DNA from: Vreelandella populi
GTDB lineage: Bacteria; Pseudomonadota; Gammaproteobacteria; Pseudomonadales; Halomonadaceae
NCBI RefSeq assembly: GCF_003989825.1
Contig: NZ_RZHE01000006.1
Span: 124,001-188,000, forward strand
DNA: 64,000 bases
Reading direction: 5' to 3'
Part shown: in pieces, positions 8,856 to 18,379 of the stretch
Layout: every line of letters begins with the position of its first letter
Position numbering within the stretch: position 1 is the first letter of the stretch
The notes under the pieces: generated by a model
The model's input: the letters and a program-made list of their open reading frames with translations, nothing else
What the model was told of the DNA's origin: nothing
Databases searched by the model: none
Translations under genes and position numbers: made by a program

Positions 8856-9530
8856 TCAGGCTGAATAGCCCGCATGGTGGTGTTTATGACGCAGGCGTAA
8901 ACGGTTGATGCGCACACGTGTATCCAGATACTTCTGTTCACTGACGCTGCGATAAGTGCCCTCTTGAGCCAGGTATTTAACTAATACCCGACGCTCTCCT
9001 TCCTGTGGGCAATCACCCTCCTTGCAGTGCAGCCTTACATGGCTATTGGGCTCGTTATCAATCACCGCCCGGGCAAACTCTTCACCCTCGCGGCTTGATA
9101 CAATTACGGTGGCGCCTAGCAGGCAACGCCTTGTAAATGGCTGATAGCGGTGCAACCCGCGATGCAAGCTATGACATATCAGCGCCGCGACGGGTGAGGC
9201 AATCGCAAACGACAGCCACACGACCAGAACGCCTACCGGAACCCGCAGCATCCCCAGCGATATCCAGCGTAGCGCCAAAAGCTCCGTGGCAAGTGAAAGG
9301 CTTCCGGCAATCAGCACTAGAAAGGTCAAGGCAAGCGTTGCGGGTACACCCGCAAACCCCAACGATACCAGCGTGCTGGCCATATGATCATCACGTAGGC
9401 TGTCACGCTCAAATAGCTCAAGCGGCGCTATACGAAGCAGCACTAATAGCCAATAGAGCGCTAGCAGAGCGATTAGAATAGTAAACACGATAGTTGGGAA
9501 CTGCAGTGTAGCAGAAACAATAGGTTGCAT
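8856..9530 (-). CDS. Integral membrane protein with C-terminal soluble domain, function unknown
   Basis: A 224-residue protein with three or four transmembrane segments (about 5-30, 50-80, 95-125) followed by a polar domain of roughly 85 residues ending RLRLRHKHHHAGYSA. Start at 9530 is set by AGGAGG 8 bases upstream. The layout (short N-terminal membrane bundle with LFERDSLRDD loop, then a small beta-rich domain containing a GATVIVSSREGEEFARA block) recalls YqiJ/NfeD-like OB-fold membrane proteins, but similarity is weak by eye. It sits between the TetR repressor and the RND operon terminator, so it is transcribed separately from the pump. Confidence 0.55.
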   Translation of the reverse strand: MQPIVSATLQFPTIVFTILIALLALYWLLVLLRIAPLELFERDSLRDDHMASTLVSLGFAGVPATLALTFLVLIAGSLSLATELLALRWISLGMLRVPVGVLVVWLSFAIASPVAALICHSLHRGLHRYQPFTRRCLLGATVIVSSREGEEFARAVIDNEPNSHVRLHCKEGDCPQEGERRVLVKYLAQEGTYRSVSEQKYLDTRVRINRLRLRHKHHHAGYSA

Positions 9531-9676
9531 GGCGTGTCCTCCTCCAGGCATATCACCCGGTGCTGTTTTCGCTTGCGATGATTTTATTAGTTCAAGCTGA
9601 AAACGATTAATCTCTTTTAGCGTAGACCAAACTATTCTTCTCTGCCTTTGAGTGTCTTGATTCGTGTCATCTCAAC

Positions 9677-9714
9677 ATAAAAAAAGCGGGTGCTGCCTAA
9701 AGGCAACACCCGCT
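9677..9714 (-). terminator. Intrinsic terminator of the tolC-mfp-rnd operon
   Basis: GCGGGTGCTGCC, loop TAAA, GGCAACACCCGC at 9686-9713: a 12-bp stem with one mismatch. On the minus strand it is followed by a run of seven T. It lies just after the RND permease stop. Confidence 0.9.
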
Positions 9715-9744
9715 CATTGACCACTTAGCGTTTTTAATCAACCA

Positions 9745-12700
9745 TCACTGTTGGTCATGCTCTAGTGCTGGCTTCTGGCTATCGCGATTGGGATGCCGTT
9801 TGCGGTAGAGCCAGTCGGAGACAGTGGCAATCATGGCGTAGAAACTGGGAATAAACAGACTGCCCAGAATCGCAACCGACGCCATACCCACGGCAACCGT
9901 GGTACCGATATGGTGGCTGCTGACGTCACTGGCGCCTGTCGCCAAGGCCAGCGGCAAGGTACCAAAGATGAACGCAAGCGATGTCATGACGATCGGCCGG
10001 AAGCGCAGTTCCGCTGCGGTAATGGCCGCCTCGCGAATCGTCTTGCCCTGCTCTTTACGCTGCAGCTCGGCAAATTCCACGATCAAGATGGCGTTCTTCG
10101 CCGCCAGACCCACGACCACCAGCATCCCGATTTGCACGTACACACTGGTATCCAATCCGCGCAGAGCAATACCTCCGATCCCGCCCAGGAAGGCAAAGGG
10201 CGTGGCAGTCAGTACTGCAAGCGGTAGCGACCAGCTTTCGTACTGAGCAGCCAGGATCAGGAACACCATCATCATACCGAACACGATGGCAAGCGTTGCC
10301 GTATTACCCAGGTTGGCTTCCTGATAAGCCGTACCGGTCCACCCCATTCCCCAGTTGGGGCCTAGCGTGTCCATTACGACCTGGTCCATGGCTTCGATGG
10401 CCTGTGCCGAACTATAGCCAGGCGCCGCACCACCCTGGAATTGCGCACCGGTATATACCCCAAACCGCGATACTACCGAGGGACCGACCTGGCGCTCCAG
10501 CGTAACGAATTCAGATAACGGTATACGCTCGCCGTTTCCACCGCGCACGTAGACGCTACTCACATCATCCGGCGTTTTACGGAATTCATCTTCGTTTTGC
10601 AGATACACCTGAAAGTTACGGTTTTGGTAGCTAAAGAAATTAACAAACCCATTACCAAAGGTATTGGCAAGTGCCGAGTTGATATTTTCCAGCGCCACGC
10701 CATAGCTCAAGGCTTTTTGCTGATCAATTTCAGCCCGGTAGGAAGGTACGTTAACGTTAAACGTGGTAAACACTTGATTTAACGCTGGGTTCTGATTAGC
10801 GGCACCCATGATTTGCAGAGAAGCTTCATAAAGCTCACGGGGCGAGGCGCCATCAAACGACTGCAGGTAGCCGGTAAAACCACCGGTGGTGGAAAGTCCC
10901 ATAATGGGCGGAACGTTAAAGGCCATGGCAGAACCGCCGTCAATGCTAGCCCCTAACTGCATAATCTGCCCGACCAAACTGCCAGCCGTTAGCTCGCGGT
11001 CCCCCCACGGCACCATATTGACGAAGATAATCCCGCGCGCCGTATTTACCGCACTTGCCAAAATATCGTAACCCGCTATCGCTGAGGAGTGTTGTACCCC
11101 AGGGATATCTTCAATCGCAGAGCTGAGCTTTGCCATGTAGTTCTGGGTACGGTCAAGCGAGGCGGCATCAGGTAGCGAGACGCTCACCAACACGATGCCC
11201 TGGTCGGTTTCTGGCACCAGCGTTGAAGGCGTATTGGCGTATAGCCAGTAAGAGCCTGCGCCAACGGCCACCGTCAGTGCTAGCGCTATCACCCAAAAGC
11301 GCACCAGCTTGACAACAAACCACATGTAGACCGCGGTGATACCCGCAAACATACGGTCAAACAGGCGCAGCGGCGTAGTGATTGCCCGCTTGAATGCTGA
11401 CTGGCGGGTATGGTGCAGGTTGTGCTTAATAAAGATGGCGGAAAGCGCTGGCGTGAAGGTCAATGCCATCACCGCTGATAGCGCTACGGATATCGCCACG
11501 GTTATCGCGAATTGCTGATAAATCTGCCCGGTAAAACCGCCCATGAAGGCAACCGGTACGAAAACAGCGGCCATGATCAAAGAGGTAGCAATAACCGGCC
11601 CACCAACTTCTTTCATGGCACGAATCGTTGCGTCGTGAACAGAAATATCATCTTCTTCACTAAGCACACGCTCGACGTTTTCAACGACAAGTATCGCGTC
11701 ATCCACCACGATCCCTATCGAAAGCACCAATGCAAACAGGGTCAGCAGGTTGATAGAGAAGCCAAACAGGTAGAACCCGGCAAAGGTACCAATGACCGAG
11801 ACCGGCACCACCGACATGGCAATGACGGTGAAACGCCAGTTCTGTAGAAAGATGAACAGAATAACGATAACGATGAGGAAGGCTTCAATAAAGGTATGGA
11901 ATACCGTCTCCACCGATGCGTCGATAAACTGCGTGGTGTCGTAAGGCGTTACATACTCAAGCCCTGGCGGGAACCGATTGGCAAGGTCCGCCATGGTCTC
12001 GCGAACTGCATCCGCTGTCGACAAGGCGTTGGCGCCAGGCTGCTGGTTAATGATGATGGGCGTCATGGTGGCGCCATTCAGGCGTGCATCAATACCGTAA
12101 AACGAGGCACCCAGTTCGATGCGAGCTACATCTTCAAGGCGCAGTGACGAACCATCAGGGTTGGTGCGCAAATAGATGTTGCGGAAATCGTTGGTATCCG
12201 ACAGGCGACCGCCTGCGGTAATTGTGTACGTATAGGCGCGCGGCTCTCCCTGGGGCGTTGCCGCCAGGTTACCCGCAGGGATTTCCGTGTTCTGCGCGCG
12301 AATGGCGCTGGCCACTTCGCTGGGCGTCAAGTCGTACTGCGCCAGCTTGTCAGGGTCCATCCAGATACGCATGGCGAACTCACCGCCGCCTAATACCTCG
12401 GCATTACCTACGCCCGGTACCTGGCGCAGTTCGTCGAGAACGTTAAGAGTGGCGTAGTTCTGCATGTAAACGTTGTTGTAGTCGCCATTAGGAGACGTCA
12501 AAGCAATCAACATCAGGATAGAATCAGAGCGCAGCTCAACCGTGACACCCTGGGACTGCACCTGCTCAGGCAGCTGGGAAAGGGCTCCCTGCACGCGGTT
12601 ATTGACGTTGATGGTGTTGATATCCCCATCGGTGCCTATATTAAATGCCACGCTCAGGCTCATGATGCCGTTATCCGCGCTGTTGGAGGTCATGTACAGC

Positions 12701-12930
12701 ATGTCCTCAACACCATTGATCGCTTCGGCAAGCGGCGCCGCTACCGTTTGCGCAACGGTTTCAGCATCAGCACCCGGGAACTGGGCCTGAACGGAAACGG
12801 TGGGCGGCACAACGCTTGGATACTGCTCGATGGGCAGTATCCGCATGGCCATGGCACCTACCAGCGTCAGGATAATCGCCAGTACCGTGGCGAAAATCGG
12901 ACGACTGATAAAGAAGTTAGAGATATTCAT
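9745..12930 (-). CDS. RND multidrug efflux permease (HAE-1, AcrB/MexB type)
   Basis: A 1061-residue inner-membrane proton/drug antiporter, the normal length for AcrB homologues. MNISNFFISRPIFATVLAIILTL is the standard first transmembrane helix; the paired Asp of TM4 are in SIGIVVDDAILVVENVERVL, the proton-relay residues; twelve transmembrane helices and two large periplasmic loops follow the canonical layout (FPGADAETVAQTVAAPLAEAINGV; LRPIVMTSLAFIFGTLPLA). It works with the adaptor and TolC genes immediately upstream. Its start overlaps the adaptor stop by one base (TAATG), indicating translational coupling. Substrates probably include solvents, antibiotics or bile-like compounds, by family only. 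Confidence 0.95.
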   Translation of the reverse strand: MNISNFFISRPIFATVLAIILTLVGAMAMRILPIEQYPSVVPPTVSVQAQFPGADAETVAQTVAAPLAEAINGVEDMLYMTSNSADNGIMSLSVAFNIGTDGDINTINVNNRVQGALSQLPEQVQSQGVTVELRSDSILMLIALTSPNGDYNNVYMQNYATLNVLDELRQVPGVGNAEVLGGGEFAMRIWMDPDKLAQYDLTPSEVASAIRAQNTEIPAGNLAATPQGEPRAYTYTITAGGRLSDTNDFRNIYLRTNPDGSSLRLEDVARIELGASFYGIDARLNGATMTPIIINQQPGANALSTADAVRETMADLANRFPPGLEYVTPYDTTQFIDASVETVFHTFIEAFLIVIVILFIFLQNWRFTVIAMSVVPVSVIGTFAGFYLFGFSINLLTLFALVLSIGIVVDDAILVVENVERVLSEEDDISVHDATIRAMKEVGGPVIATSLIMAAVFVPVAFMGGFTGQIYQQFAITVAISVALSAVMALTFTPALSAIFIKHNLHHTRQSAFKRAITTPLRLFDRMFAGITAVYMWFVVKLVRFWVIALALTVAVGAGSYWLYANTPSTLVPETDQGIVLVSVSLPDAASLDRTQNYMAKLSSAIEDIPGVQHSSAIAGYDILASAVNTARGIIFVNMVPWGDRELTAGSLVGQIMQLGASIDGGSAMAFNVPPIMGLSTTGGFTGYLQSFDGASPRELYEASLQIMGAANQNPALNQVFTTFNVNVPSYRAEIDQQKALSYGVALENINSALANTFGNGFVNFFSYQNRNFQVYLQNEDEFRKTPDDVSSVYVRGGNGERIPLSEFVTLERQVGPSVVSRFGVYTGAQFQGGAAPGYSSAQAIEAMDQVVMDTLGPNWGMGWTGTAYQEANLGNTATLAIVFGMMMVFLILAAQYESWSLPLAVLTATPFAFLGGIGGIALRGLDTSVYVQIGMLVVVGLAAKNAILIVEFAELQRKEQGKTIREAAITAAELRFRPIVMTSLAFIFGTLPLALATGASDVSSHHIGTTVAVGMASVAILGSLFIPSFYAMIATVSDWLYRKRHPNRDSQKPALEHDQQ

Positions 12931-14207
12931 TATTGGGCACCCTCTTCCCCTTCACCTGCGGGCATACCACCAGCACCTTCAGTCGTCTGGGAAGCAGCGT
13001 CGGCTTGCTCTTGCTGCTCTTGAGCTTCCGCTTCTTCAACTCGCTCAACCACTTCATCGGCATTGCCATCAAACGCCAGTGGATCAATCGTCATTCCTGG
13101 CTCAATACCTGCCGGGTCACCCACGATGACGCGATCACCCTCTTCGAGACCATCGGCAATAATTTGCCAAGGGCCAGCAACTTCGCCTAGTTGAACCGTG
13201 CGCTCACGCGCTTGGTTGTTTTCATCCAAGACAAAGACCCGTGGGCCCATCAAGCCTTGTGTTGCCGCAATTTCAGGCACAGCAATCACGTTAAAACGGC
13301 GTAAGCCGTCAAGGCGAACCCGTACAAACTGGCCGGGCAGTACGTCACCGTCAGGATTATCAAACGTGGCCGATGCCTGGACCGTGCTGGTACCACTATC
13401 AACCCGCGAGCCTAGAAACCCTAAACGGCCTTCAAGCTCTGAGTCGTCTGCGCCACTCAGACCCGGCACGCGCAGGCGCGCGGTAATATCTGAGGCATCA
13501 CCGGCTTCGCCTAACTGACGACGTAGCTCAAACGCATCGCGCTGGGGCAGCTGGAAGCGTACTTCCAGCGGGTCCAGCGGCGTAATAGTGGCAAGCTCGG
13601 TTCCGGAAGTGACAAAGTTGCCTACGTTGATCTGGCTCAAGCTGATCATGCCGGATACCGGCGCTGTCATGTTGGCGTAGCCAAGGTCCAGATTGGCGCT
13701 GGTCAATGCAGCTTCTGCCTGGGCAACGTTGGCTTGGGCCACGCGCTGCTCGGCCTGCGCCTGGTCATACTGCTGGCGGCTGACGGAGTTCTGGCTTAAA
13801 AGCTGCTCAAAGCGCTGGGCATCGCGCTGGGCGCGAGAATACTCGGCGCGCGCGCTCTGCAGGTCAGCTTCACGCTGATTGACCGTTGCCTGATAAAGGT
13901 CAGGCTCGATGGTATAAAGCGAGTCGCCTTCTTCTACCATTTGGCCCGGTTCGAAATGACGCTCTTCTAGGTAGCCGCTAACCCGCGCCACCAGCGTCAC
14001 TTCGCTATCGCTACGCAGTAACGAAGGATAGGATTTATTTAACGGAATATCCTGACGAGCGACTTCCGCTACTTCCACCTTATGAGGCGGCGCTTCTTGC
14101 TGCCCGCCCTGTTGCTCTTGAGGCTGTTCCTGGCCACAGGCCGTTAACGCTAGCGCGGCAATCAGCGTGACTAGACTCGCTCGGCGTGAGTGAATCACCT
14201 TTCTCAT
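12930..14207 (-). CDS. RND efflux periplasmic adaptor (membrane fusion lipoprotein)
   Basis: A 425-residue AcrA/MexA-type adaptor that links the permease to TolC. A lipoprotein signal is visible: hydrophobic stretch then LTAC with Cys24. The biotinyl-lipoyl half motifs (GYLEERHFEPGQMVEEGDSLYTI and MTAPVSGMISLSQINVGNFV) flank an alpha-hairpin of about 100 residues rich in Ala/Gln/Arg. The C-terminal tail (380-425) is Glu/Gln-rich and longer than in AcrA, a feature common in halophiles. It is the middle gene of the three-gene operon, 69 bases after tolC. Confidence 0.93.
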   Translation of the reverse strand: MRKVIHSRRASLVTLIAALALTACGQEQPQEQQGGQQEAPPHKVEVAEVARQDIPLNKSYPSLLRSDSEVTLVARVSGYLEERHFEPGQMVEEGDSLYTIEPDLYQATVNQREADLQSARAEYSRAQRDAQRFEQLLSQNSVSRQQYDQAQAEQRVAQANVAQAEAALTSANLDLGYANMTAPVSGMISLSQINVGNFVTSGTELATITPLDPLEVRFQLPQRDAFELRRQLGEAGDASDITARLRVPGLSGADDSELEGRLGFLGSRVDSGTSTVQASATFDNPDGDVLPGQFVRVRLDGLRRFNVIAVPEIAATQGLMGPRVFVLDENNQARERTVQLGEVAGPWQIIADGLEEGDRVIVGDPAGIEPGMTIDPLAFDGNADEVVERVEEAEAQEQQEQADAASQTTEGAGGMPAGEGEEGAQ

Positions 14208-14276
14208 ACGTTGGGTTCCCTTGATCTTCTCGAAACGTTGACTAACGACGCTGCAATACTTTTACTTTCGCGACGG

Positions 14277-15752
14277 TTACATGCCAGGCGTGGGCGGCGC
14301 CCCAATATCCATGGCACGCTGATAGCTGTCTTCACCGCCGTCTGGCAGGGTAAAGCTGACCTGCTCGCCGGTTAACCAAGCGTTGACTTCTTCAATGGCT
14401 GGCACGTCGAGCAGGCCTGACTGCTGGCGCAGCGAGAGAAGGTTCACCACATAGTCATAACGGGCTTCTGCATAGTTGGCGATAGCGTTGTAGTAGTTCT
14501 GCTCGGCATTCAATACATCGACAATGTTACGAGTACCGACTTCATAGCCCGCCCGAGTGGCTTCCAGTGCACTCTGGGTAGATACGATGGCCTGCTGACG
14601 CGCTTCAACCGTTTCGACGTTGTTGCTTACCTGGGTATATAGCGAACGTACCTGCTGGATGGTGGTACGCCGCTGTGATTCAAACTCGTACTGAGTACTT
14701 TCCAGCTGATAGGTGCCCTGGCGAATGCTGGCACTGGTGCTGCCGCCGGTGTAGATAGGCAGGTTGGCAGATATGCCCACCTGGCTTGAGGCGTCATATC
14801 CGCGAACGGCGTCGATGTCATTATCGGCATGCTGATAGTTGGCAAACGCCTGGAAGGTGGGCAGGCGGCCAGCGCGGGCAATATCGACACCCACACGGGA
14901 AATTTCGATACCTGCCTGCTGAGCAAGCACCTGCGGGTTACGCTGGATGGCCTGCTCGACCCAGTAGTCGCGGTCAGTCGGCGAAGGCAAGGCAACGGGC
15001 ATATCGCCCAGAGAGTCGATATCGGCATACCGCTGGCCGGTCAACTGCTCAAGCACTTCAAAGGCAACCTGAAGATTGCTTTCTGCCGCGATGCGATCCG
15101 CTCGCGACTGGTCGAAGCTGGCACGCGCCTCTTCCACTTCGGTAATTGCAATCAGGCCCACTTCAAACTGTTCGCTGGCCTGCTCCAACTGGCGTCCAAT
15201 GGCACGTTCCTGGGACTGCCGCGCTTCCAGCACCTCGTTGGCACGCAGGATATCGAAGTAAGCGCTCGCCACATCAATCAAGAGCTGCTGCTCGGTGGCG
15301 GCCAGCAGATACACCTGCTGATCAATCTCGCGCTCGGCTTGAGTCACCTGCTGGCGCGTTACTTCGTTAAAGAGCACCTGGGTGGCTTCCAAGGTGAGTG
15401 ACAGGCTGTTAAAGCGATCTTCATCTCCGCGGCCTACCCCGGCATCGGCACCAGCTCCCACACCGGTATCGGGCACCGCCCTGGCTGATGACTGGCTTTC
15501 AAACTGCTCATGATGTACCACGTTGCCTGACGCATTGACCTGCGGCAACAGCCCGCCTCGCGCTACATCCCTGGCAGCTTCCACACCGGAGTACTGAGCA
15601 CGTGCAGAATTCAATGAGGCATTGTTATCCAATGCATCGCGGGTAATGGTAACAAGGTCAGCCGCCTGGGCAGGCAGCACAACAGATGCGGTTAAAACTG
15701 CCAATAGCAAGGGTCGTAAAGGGGCATTGACTGCCCAGTGTGCCAGTCGCAT
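14277..15752 (-). CDS. TolC-family outer-membrane efflux channel
   Basis: A 491-residue TolC homologue with a signal peptide (MRLAHWAVNAPLRPLLLAVLTASVVLPAQA). Two OEP repeats are visible, with the coiled-coil segments YFDILRANEVLEARQSQERA and NAEQNYYNAIANYAEARYDY typical of TolC. It forms the outer-membrane duct for the pump encoded downstream. An in-frame ATG at 15800 would add 16 residues, but the later start places the signal peptide at the terminus. Here the channel gene comes first in the operon, whereas mfp-rnd-omp is commoner. Confidence 0.93.
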   Translation of the reverse strand: MRLAHWAVNAPLRPLLLAVLTASVVLPAQAADLVTITRDALDNNASLNSARAQYSGVEAARDVARGGLLPQVNASGNVVHHEQFESQSSARAVPDTGVGAGADAGVGRGDEDRFNSLSLTLEATQVLFNEVTRQQVTQAEREIDQQVYLLAATEQQLLIDVASAYFDILRANEVLEARQSQERAIGRQLEQASEQFEVGLIAITEVEEARASFDQSRADRIAAESNLQVAFEVLEQLTGQRYADIDSLGDMPVALPSPTDRDYWVEQAIQRNPQVLAQQAGIEISRVGVDIARAGRLPTFQAFANYQHADNDIDAVRGYDASSQVGISANLPIYTGGSTSASIRQGTYQLESTQYEFESQRRTTIQQVRSLYTQVSNNVETVEARQQAIVSTQSALEATRAGYEVGTRNIVDVLNAEQNYYNAIANYAEARYDYVVNLLSLRQQSGLLDVPAIEEVNAWLTGEQVSFTLPDGGEDSYQRAMDIGAPPTPGM

Positions 15753-16077
15753 GGAAGTGCCTCTAGGTGTCAACGAAGGGTGATGCTGCTCGCCAGCCAT
15801 CTTACAAAGAGTGGCATTATAGTTACATTCATGTATGTATGCTAGACTTGAAGTCTGCCTAATTGTATGTACACATAATTGTCAAGCTGCGCCCCCTTAA
15901 CTTAGACCAAAGCATGGTATGGGACCGCTTTTTTTGATTCAAAGTTATACTATTTCACCCAATGTAATAGGCCACGCCTGACTCGCAGAGCTATGCACTT
16001 GGCCTCTTCCTGATGCGCCAGCGCCAATAAGCACTATCCACTATTATGTCAGCGTGCCTTTTTCACAGGAGAGAGCC
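15753..16077. other. Promoter region of the tolC operon (325 bases, no gene)
   Basis: Holds the minus-strand -10 (TATAAT, 15816-15821), the repressor-like operators at 15824-15871 and the symmetric AGACTT-G-AAGTCT at 15844-15856 between them. The right half (15880-16060) is AT-rich and contains the upstream region of the YqfO-like gene; I see no further gene or RNA. Confidence 0.6.
15816..15871 (-). promoter_or_regulatory. tolC promoter with overlapping AcrR-type operator
   Basis: On the minus strand TATAAT (15816-15821) is preceded by TACATACATGAATGTA (15824-15839), which matches the E. coli acrAB operator halves (TACATACAT and GAATGTA) with a shorter centre, and TTACATTCATG also occurs in the Pseudomonas TtgR box. 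A second half-site TACATACAA lies at 15863-15871. An operator placed directly against the -10 fits repression by the TetR protein encoded at 8083. Confidence 0.6.
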
Positions 16078-16389
16078 ATGTATAAGTTAACGTTTTTTGT
16101 CCCTGTCGATGCTGCCGAAAGTGTTAAGGAGGCGGTGTTTGCAACCGGTGCTGGCCACATGGGCAATTATGAGGCCTGCTGCTTTCAAACCCGTGGCACC
16201 GGTCAGTTCCGCCCGCTTGAAGGTGCCGACCCGCATATCGGCAAGGTGGGGACTCTTGAGCATGTGGAAGAGCTCAAGGTGGAGCTTGTATGTGATGACG
16301 ACCACATTCATGCTGCCATTGCGGCGCTAAAGCTTGCCCACCCCTATGAAGAAGTGCCTTACGATGCCTGGCAACTGGCCAATCTGTAA
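16078..16389 (+). CDS. YqfO/NIF3-like domain protein
   Basis: A 103-residue protein corresponding to the CutA-like insert domain found inside some NIF3 (YqfO) proteins and also encoded alone in many proteobacteria. Family features: YKLTFFVPVDAAESVKEAVFATGAGHMGNYEACCF at the start, GQFRPLEGADPHIG in the middle and HPYEEVPYDAWQL at the end. The molecular role is unknown; the stand-alone form is thought to be trimeric like CutA. ACAGGAG lies 8 bases upstream of the ATG. It converges with the Nudix gene 6 bases away. Confidence 0.85.
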   Translation: MYKLTFFVPVDAAESVKEAVFATGAGHMGNYEACCFQTRGTGQFRPLEGADPHIGKVGTLEHVEELKVELVCDDDHIHAAIAALKLAHPYEEVPYDAWQLANL

Positions 16390-16395
16390 TCCACC

Positions 16396-16953
16396 CTAAG
16401 CGCTTCCAAAATAGCGTTCGCGGTCTTCCGGCGTGATGGTACTTGTGCGAAGCGGGAAATGATCTTGTGGCCGGTCGTTATAGAAGTGGCGCAGCGTGCG
16501 CTCGATAGTGGGAAAGGCCAGCGCATCCCAGGGGATTTCATGCTCGTCAAACAGGGCCACTTCCAGACTTTCGACCCCGGCGCTAAAGCCGCCCGTAAGC
16601 TCTGCACGAAAAATCATGTACACCTGATTGATATGCGGCAGGTCAATCAGGGTATAAAGGTCACCTAGCATTACCTCGGCATGGGCTTCTTCGCGGGTTT
16701 CCCGCATAGCGGCCTGCTGGGTGGTTTCGGCATTTTCCATATACCCGGCGGGCAGCGTCCAGTAGCCTTTGCGCGGGGAAATAGCGCGCTTGCAAAGCAG
16801 TACTTTTGTGCCACTCACCGGCAGGGTACCGGCCACAATACGAGGGTTTTGATAATGAATGGTGCCGCAGGCATCACATAGATAACGCGGCCGGTCGTCG
16901 CCTTCAGGAATCGCAAAGCGTACTTTTTCACCGCATTGGCTGCAAAAATTCAT
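16396..16953 (-). CDS. Nudix hydrolase with N-terminal zinc ribbon
   Basis: A 185-residue hydrolase. A zinc ribbon is visible at the N-terminus (CSQC at 4-7 and CDAC at 26-29), followed by a Nudix fold with the box GYMENAETTQQAAMRETREEA, in which the REXXEE core is kept as RETREEA. Family members hydrolyse nucleoside diphosphates linked to another moiety (ADP-ribose, NADH and similar). The zinc ribbon plus Nudix order is like NudC, but the NudC SQPWPFPxS signature is absent and the length is shorter, so an NADH pyrophosphatase call is not justified. Confidence 0.88.
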   Translation of the reverse strand: MNFCSQCGEKVRFAIPEGDDRPRYLCDACGTIHYQNPRIVAGTLPVSGTKVLLCKRAISPRKGYWTLPAGYMENAETTQQAAMRETREEAHAEVMLGDLYTLIDLPHINQVYMIFRAELTGGFSAGVESLEVALFDEHEIPWDALAFPTIERTLRHFYNDRPQDHFPLRTSTITPEDRERYFGSA

Positions 16954-17045
16954 GGCGTGTTCCTAGGACTTAAGGCCAAGATGACCGCGTGCTTGACGCG
17001 TGTTACCACGGCTGGGTAAAAAGAGACAAAGTGATTGGATACCCC

Positions 17046-17714
17046 ATGTTAGAGAATCTGCGCCAAAAGCTGCAACTGCTCTCCCCGAAACGGCTGGATC
17101 AGTTCAAGATGTTGGAAGCCGCTGTGTTGATCCCTGTGGTTGACCGCGCCTCGCCTACACTCCTGTTTACGCGCAGGGCGAACCACCTGAGCACCCATAG
17201 CGGGCAGGTGGCCTTTCCCGGCGGAAAGCGTGAGCCCGAAGATAGAGATCTTTACGCCACGGCCCTGCGTGAGGCCCAGGAAGAAATTGGGCTGGACCCT
17301 ACACAGGTTGAGCCGTTGGGCAGGCTCTCGGATGTGATTTCGCTGCATGGCCTTCGCGTGACACCCTGGGTGGGCATCATTCCGCCCGACCTGCCGTTGG
17401 TTGCCGACCCCGGCGAACTAGACGCCATTTTTGAAGTTCCGCTTAGCCATTTTCTGGAAGACCGGCGTACGCATACCGACGTGATTACCGTTGATGGCGT
17501 TGCCCATTACGTACCCAGCTACCACGTGGACGGCCATGTCATCTGGGGGCTTTCAGCGATGATGCTTGTCGAGTTGTTGGCTGAGGGATTTGGCATGTCC
17601 ATTGACCTGTTTCAGCAACCTTCCGGAACGTTGCAGCACTATCCGGAACGTAAAAGCCGGCTTTCTCAACAGCCTGAGGCGCATCAGGCAATACCCAAGA
17701 GCATACGTAAATGA
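17046..17714 (+). CDS. Nudix CoA pyrophosphatase (NudL/YeaB type)
   Basis: A 222-residue Nudix protein. LSTHSGQVAFPGGKREPEDRD matches the UPF0035 signature LLxxHxGQVAFPGGxxxxxD that marks CoA diphosphatases, and the Nudix box continues ATALREAQEEIGL. It cleaves CoA or oxidised CoA to phosphopantetheine and 3',5'-ADP in relatives. ATG 17046 is preferred; a GTG at 16989 in the same frame would add 19 residues not typical of the family. The stop overlaps the next ATG by 4 bases (ATGA), so the two genes are cotranslated. Confidence 0.88.
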   Translation: MLENLRQKLQLLSPKRLDQFKMLEAAVLIPVVDRASPTLLFTRRANHLSTHSGQVAFPGGKREPEDRDLYATALREAQEEIGLDPTQVEPLGRLSDVISLHGLRVTPWVGIIPPDLPLVADPGELDAIFEVPLSHFLEDRRTHTDVITVDGVAHYVPSYHVDGHVIWGLSAMMLVELLAEGFGMSIDLFQQPSGTLQHYPERKSRLSQQPEAHQAIPKSIRK

Positions 17715-18379
17715 TGGCTTTTAACGTCTCTTCTTCACCAGTATTTACCCCCACCGCTCAAGTGGCCATTGTGGATGCCCTGGTTGAGCAAGGCTGGTAT
17801 GTCGGCCAGGACGTTATCAATCGTGACCTTTGCAAGGCCCTGCATGACGAACTCTTACATATGGCAGAGCACGACGCGCTTGAAGAGGCTGGTATTGGGC
17901 GAGGCAACCAGCATCATCTGCGCAAGGACATTCGCGGCGATGCCATTCACTGGCTTGATCGCGAAAGCGAGGCTCAACGTTACTACCTGAATGCCATGGG
18001 GGAGCTTCAACAATCGCTCAATCAGGCACTGTTTCTAGGCTTATTCGAGTACGAAGCACATTTTGCCCACTACCCTGCAGGAGCTTTCTATCAGCGCCAC
18101 CTGGACAGCTTTCGCGGCCGCGCTAACCGGGTCATCTCTACCGTGGGCTACTTGAACCCTGACTGGCCTGTTGGTGGCGGTGGTGAAATGGTGATTTATC
18201 ACCCGGATGCTCCGCATAAGGAGATTGCCCGCGTGATCCCTGAAGCCGGAACGTTCGCCTGCTTTTTATCGGAAACTATTCCCCACGAAGTACTGCCTAC
18301 CCGTCTACCCAGGGCAAGTATTGCCGGCTGGTTTAGACGTAACGCTTCGTTAGGCGGCGTGCTGGACCCCGCGAGATAA
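17711..18379 (+). CDS. 2OG-Fe(II) dioxygenase, prolyl-4-hydroxylase type
   Basis: A 222-residue non-haem iron oxygenase. The HxD pair is in FYQRHLDSFRGR and the distal His in SETIPHEVLPTR, with the 2-oxoglutarate-binding Arg shortly after (RASIAGWFRR). Upstream blocks GRGNQHHLRKDIRGDAIHWLD are typical of bacterial P4Hc-domain proteins related to eukaryotic Ofd1/PHD hydroxylases, some of which hydroxylate translation proteins; the substrate here is unknown. Cotranslated with the CoA pyrophosphatase. Confidence 0.85.
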   Translation: MMAFNVSSSPVFTPTAQVAIVDALVEQGWYVGQDVINRDLCKALHDELLHMAEHDALEEAGIGRGNQHHLRKDIRGDAIHWLDRESEAQRYYLNAMGELQQSLNQALFLGLFEYEAHFAHYPAGAFYQRHLDSFRGRANRVISTVGYLNPDWPVGGGGEMVIYHPDAPHKEIARVIPEAGTFACFLSETIPHEVLPTRLPRASIAGWFRRNASLGGVLDPAR

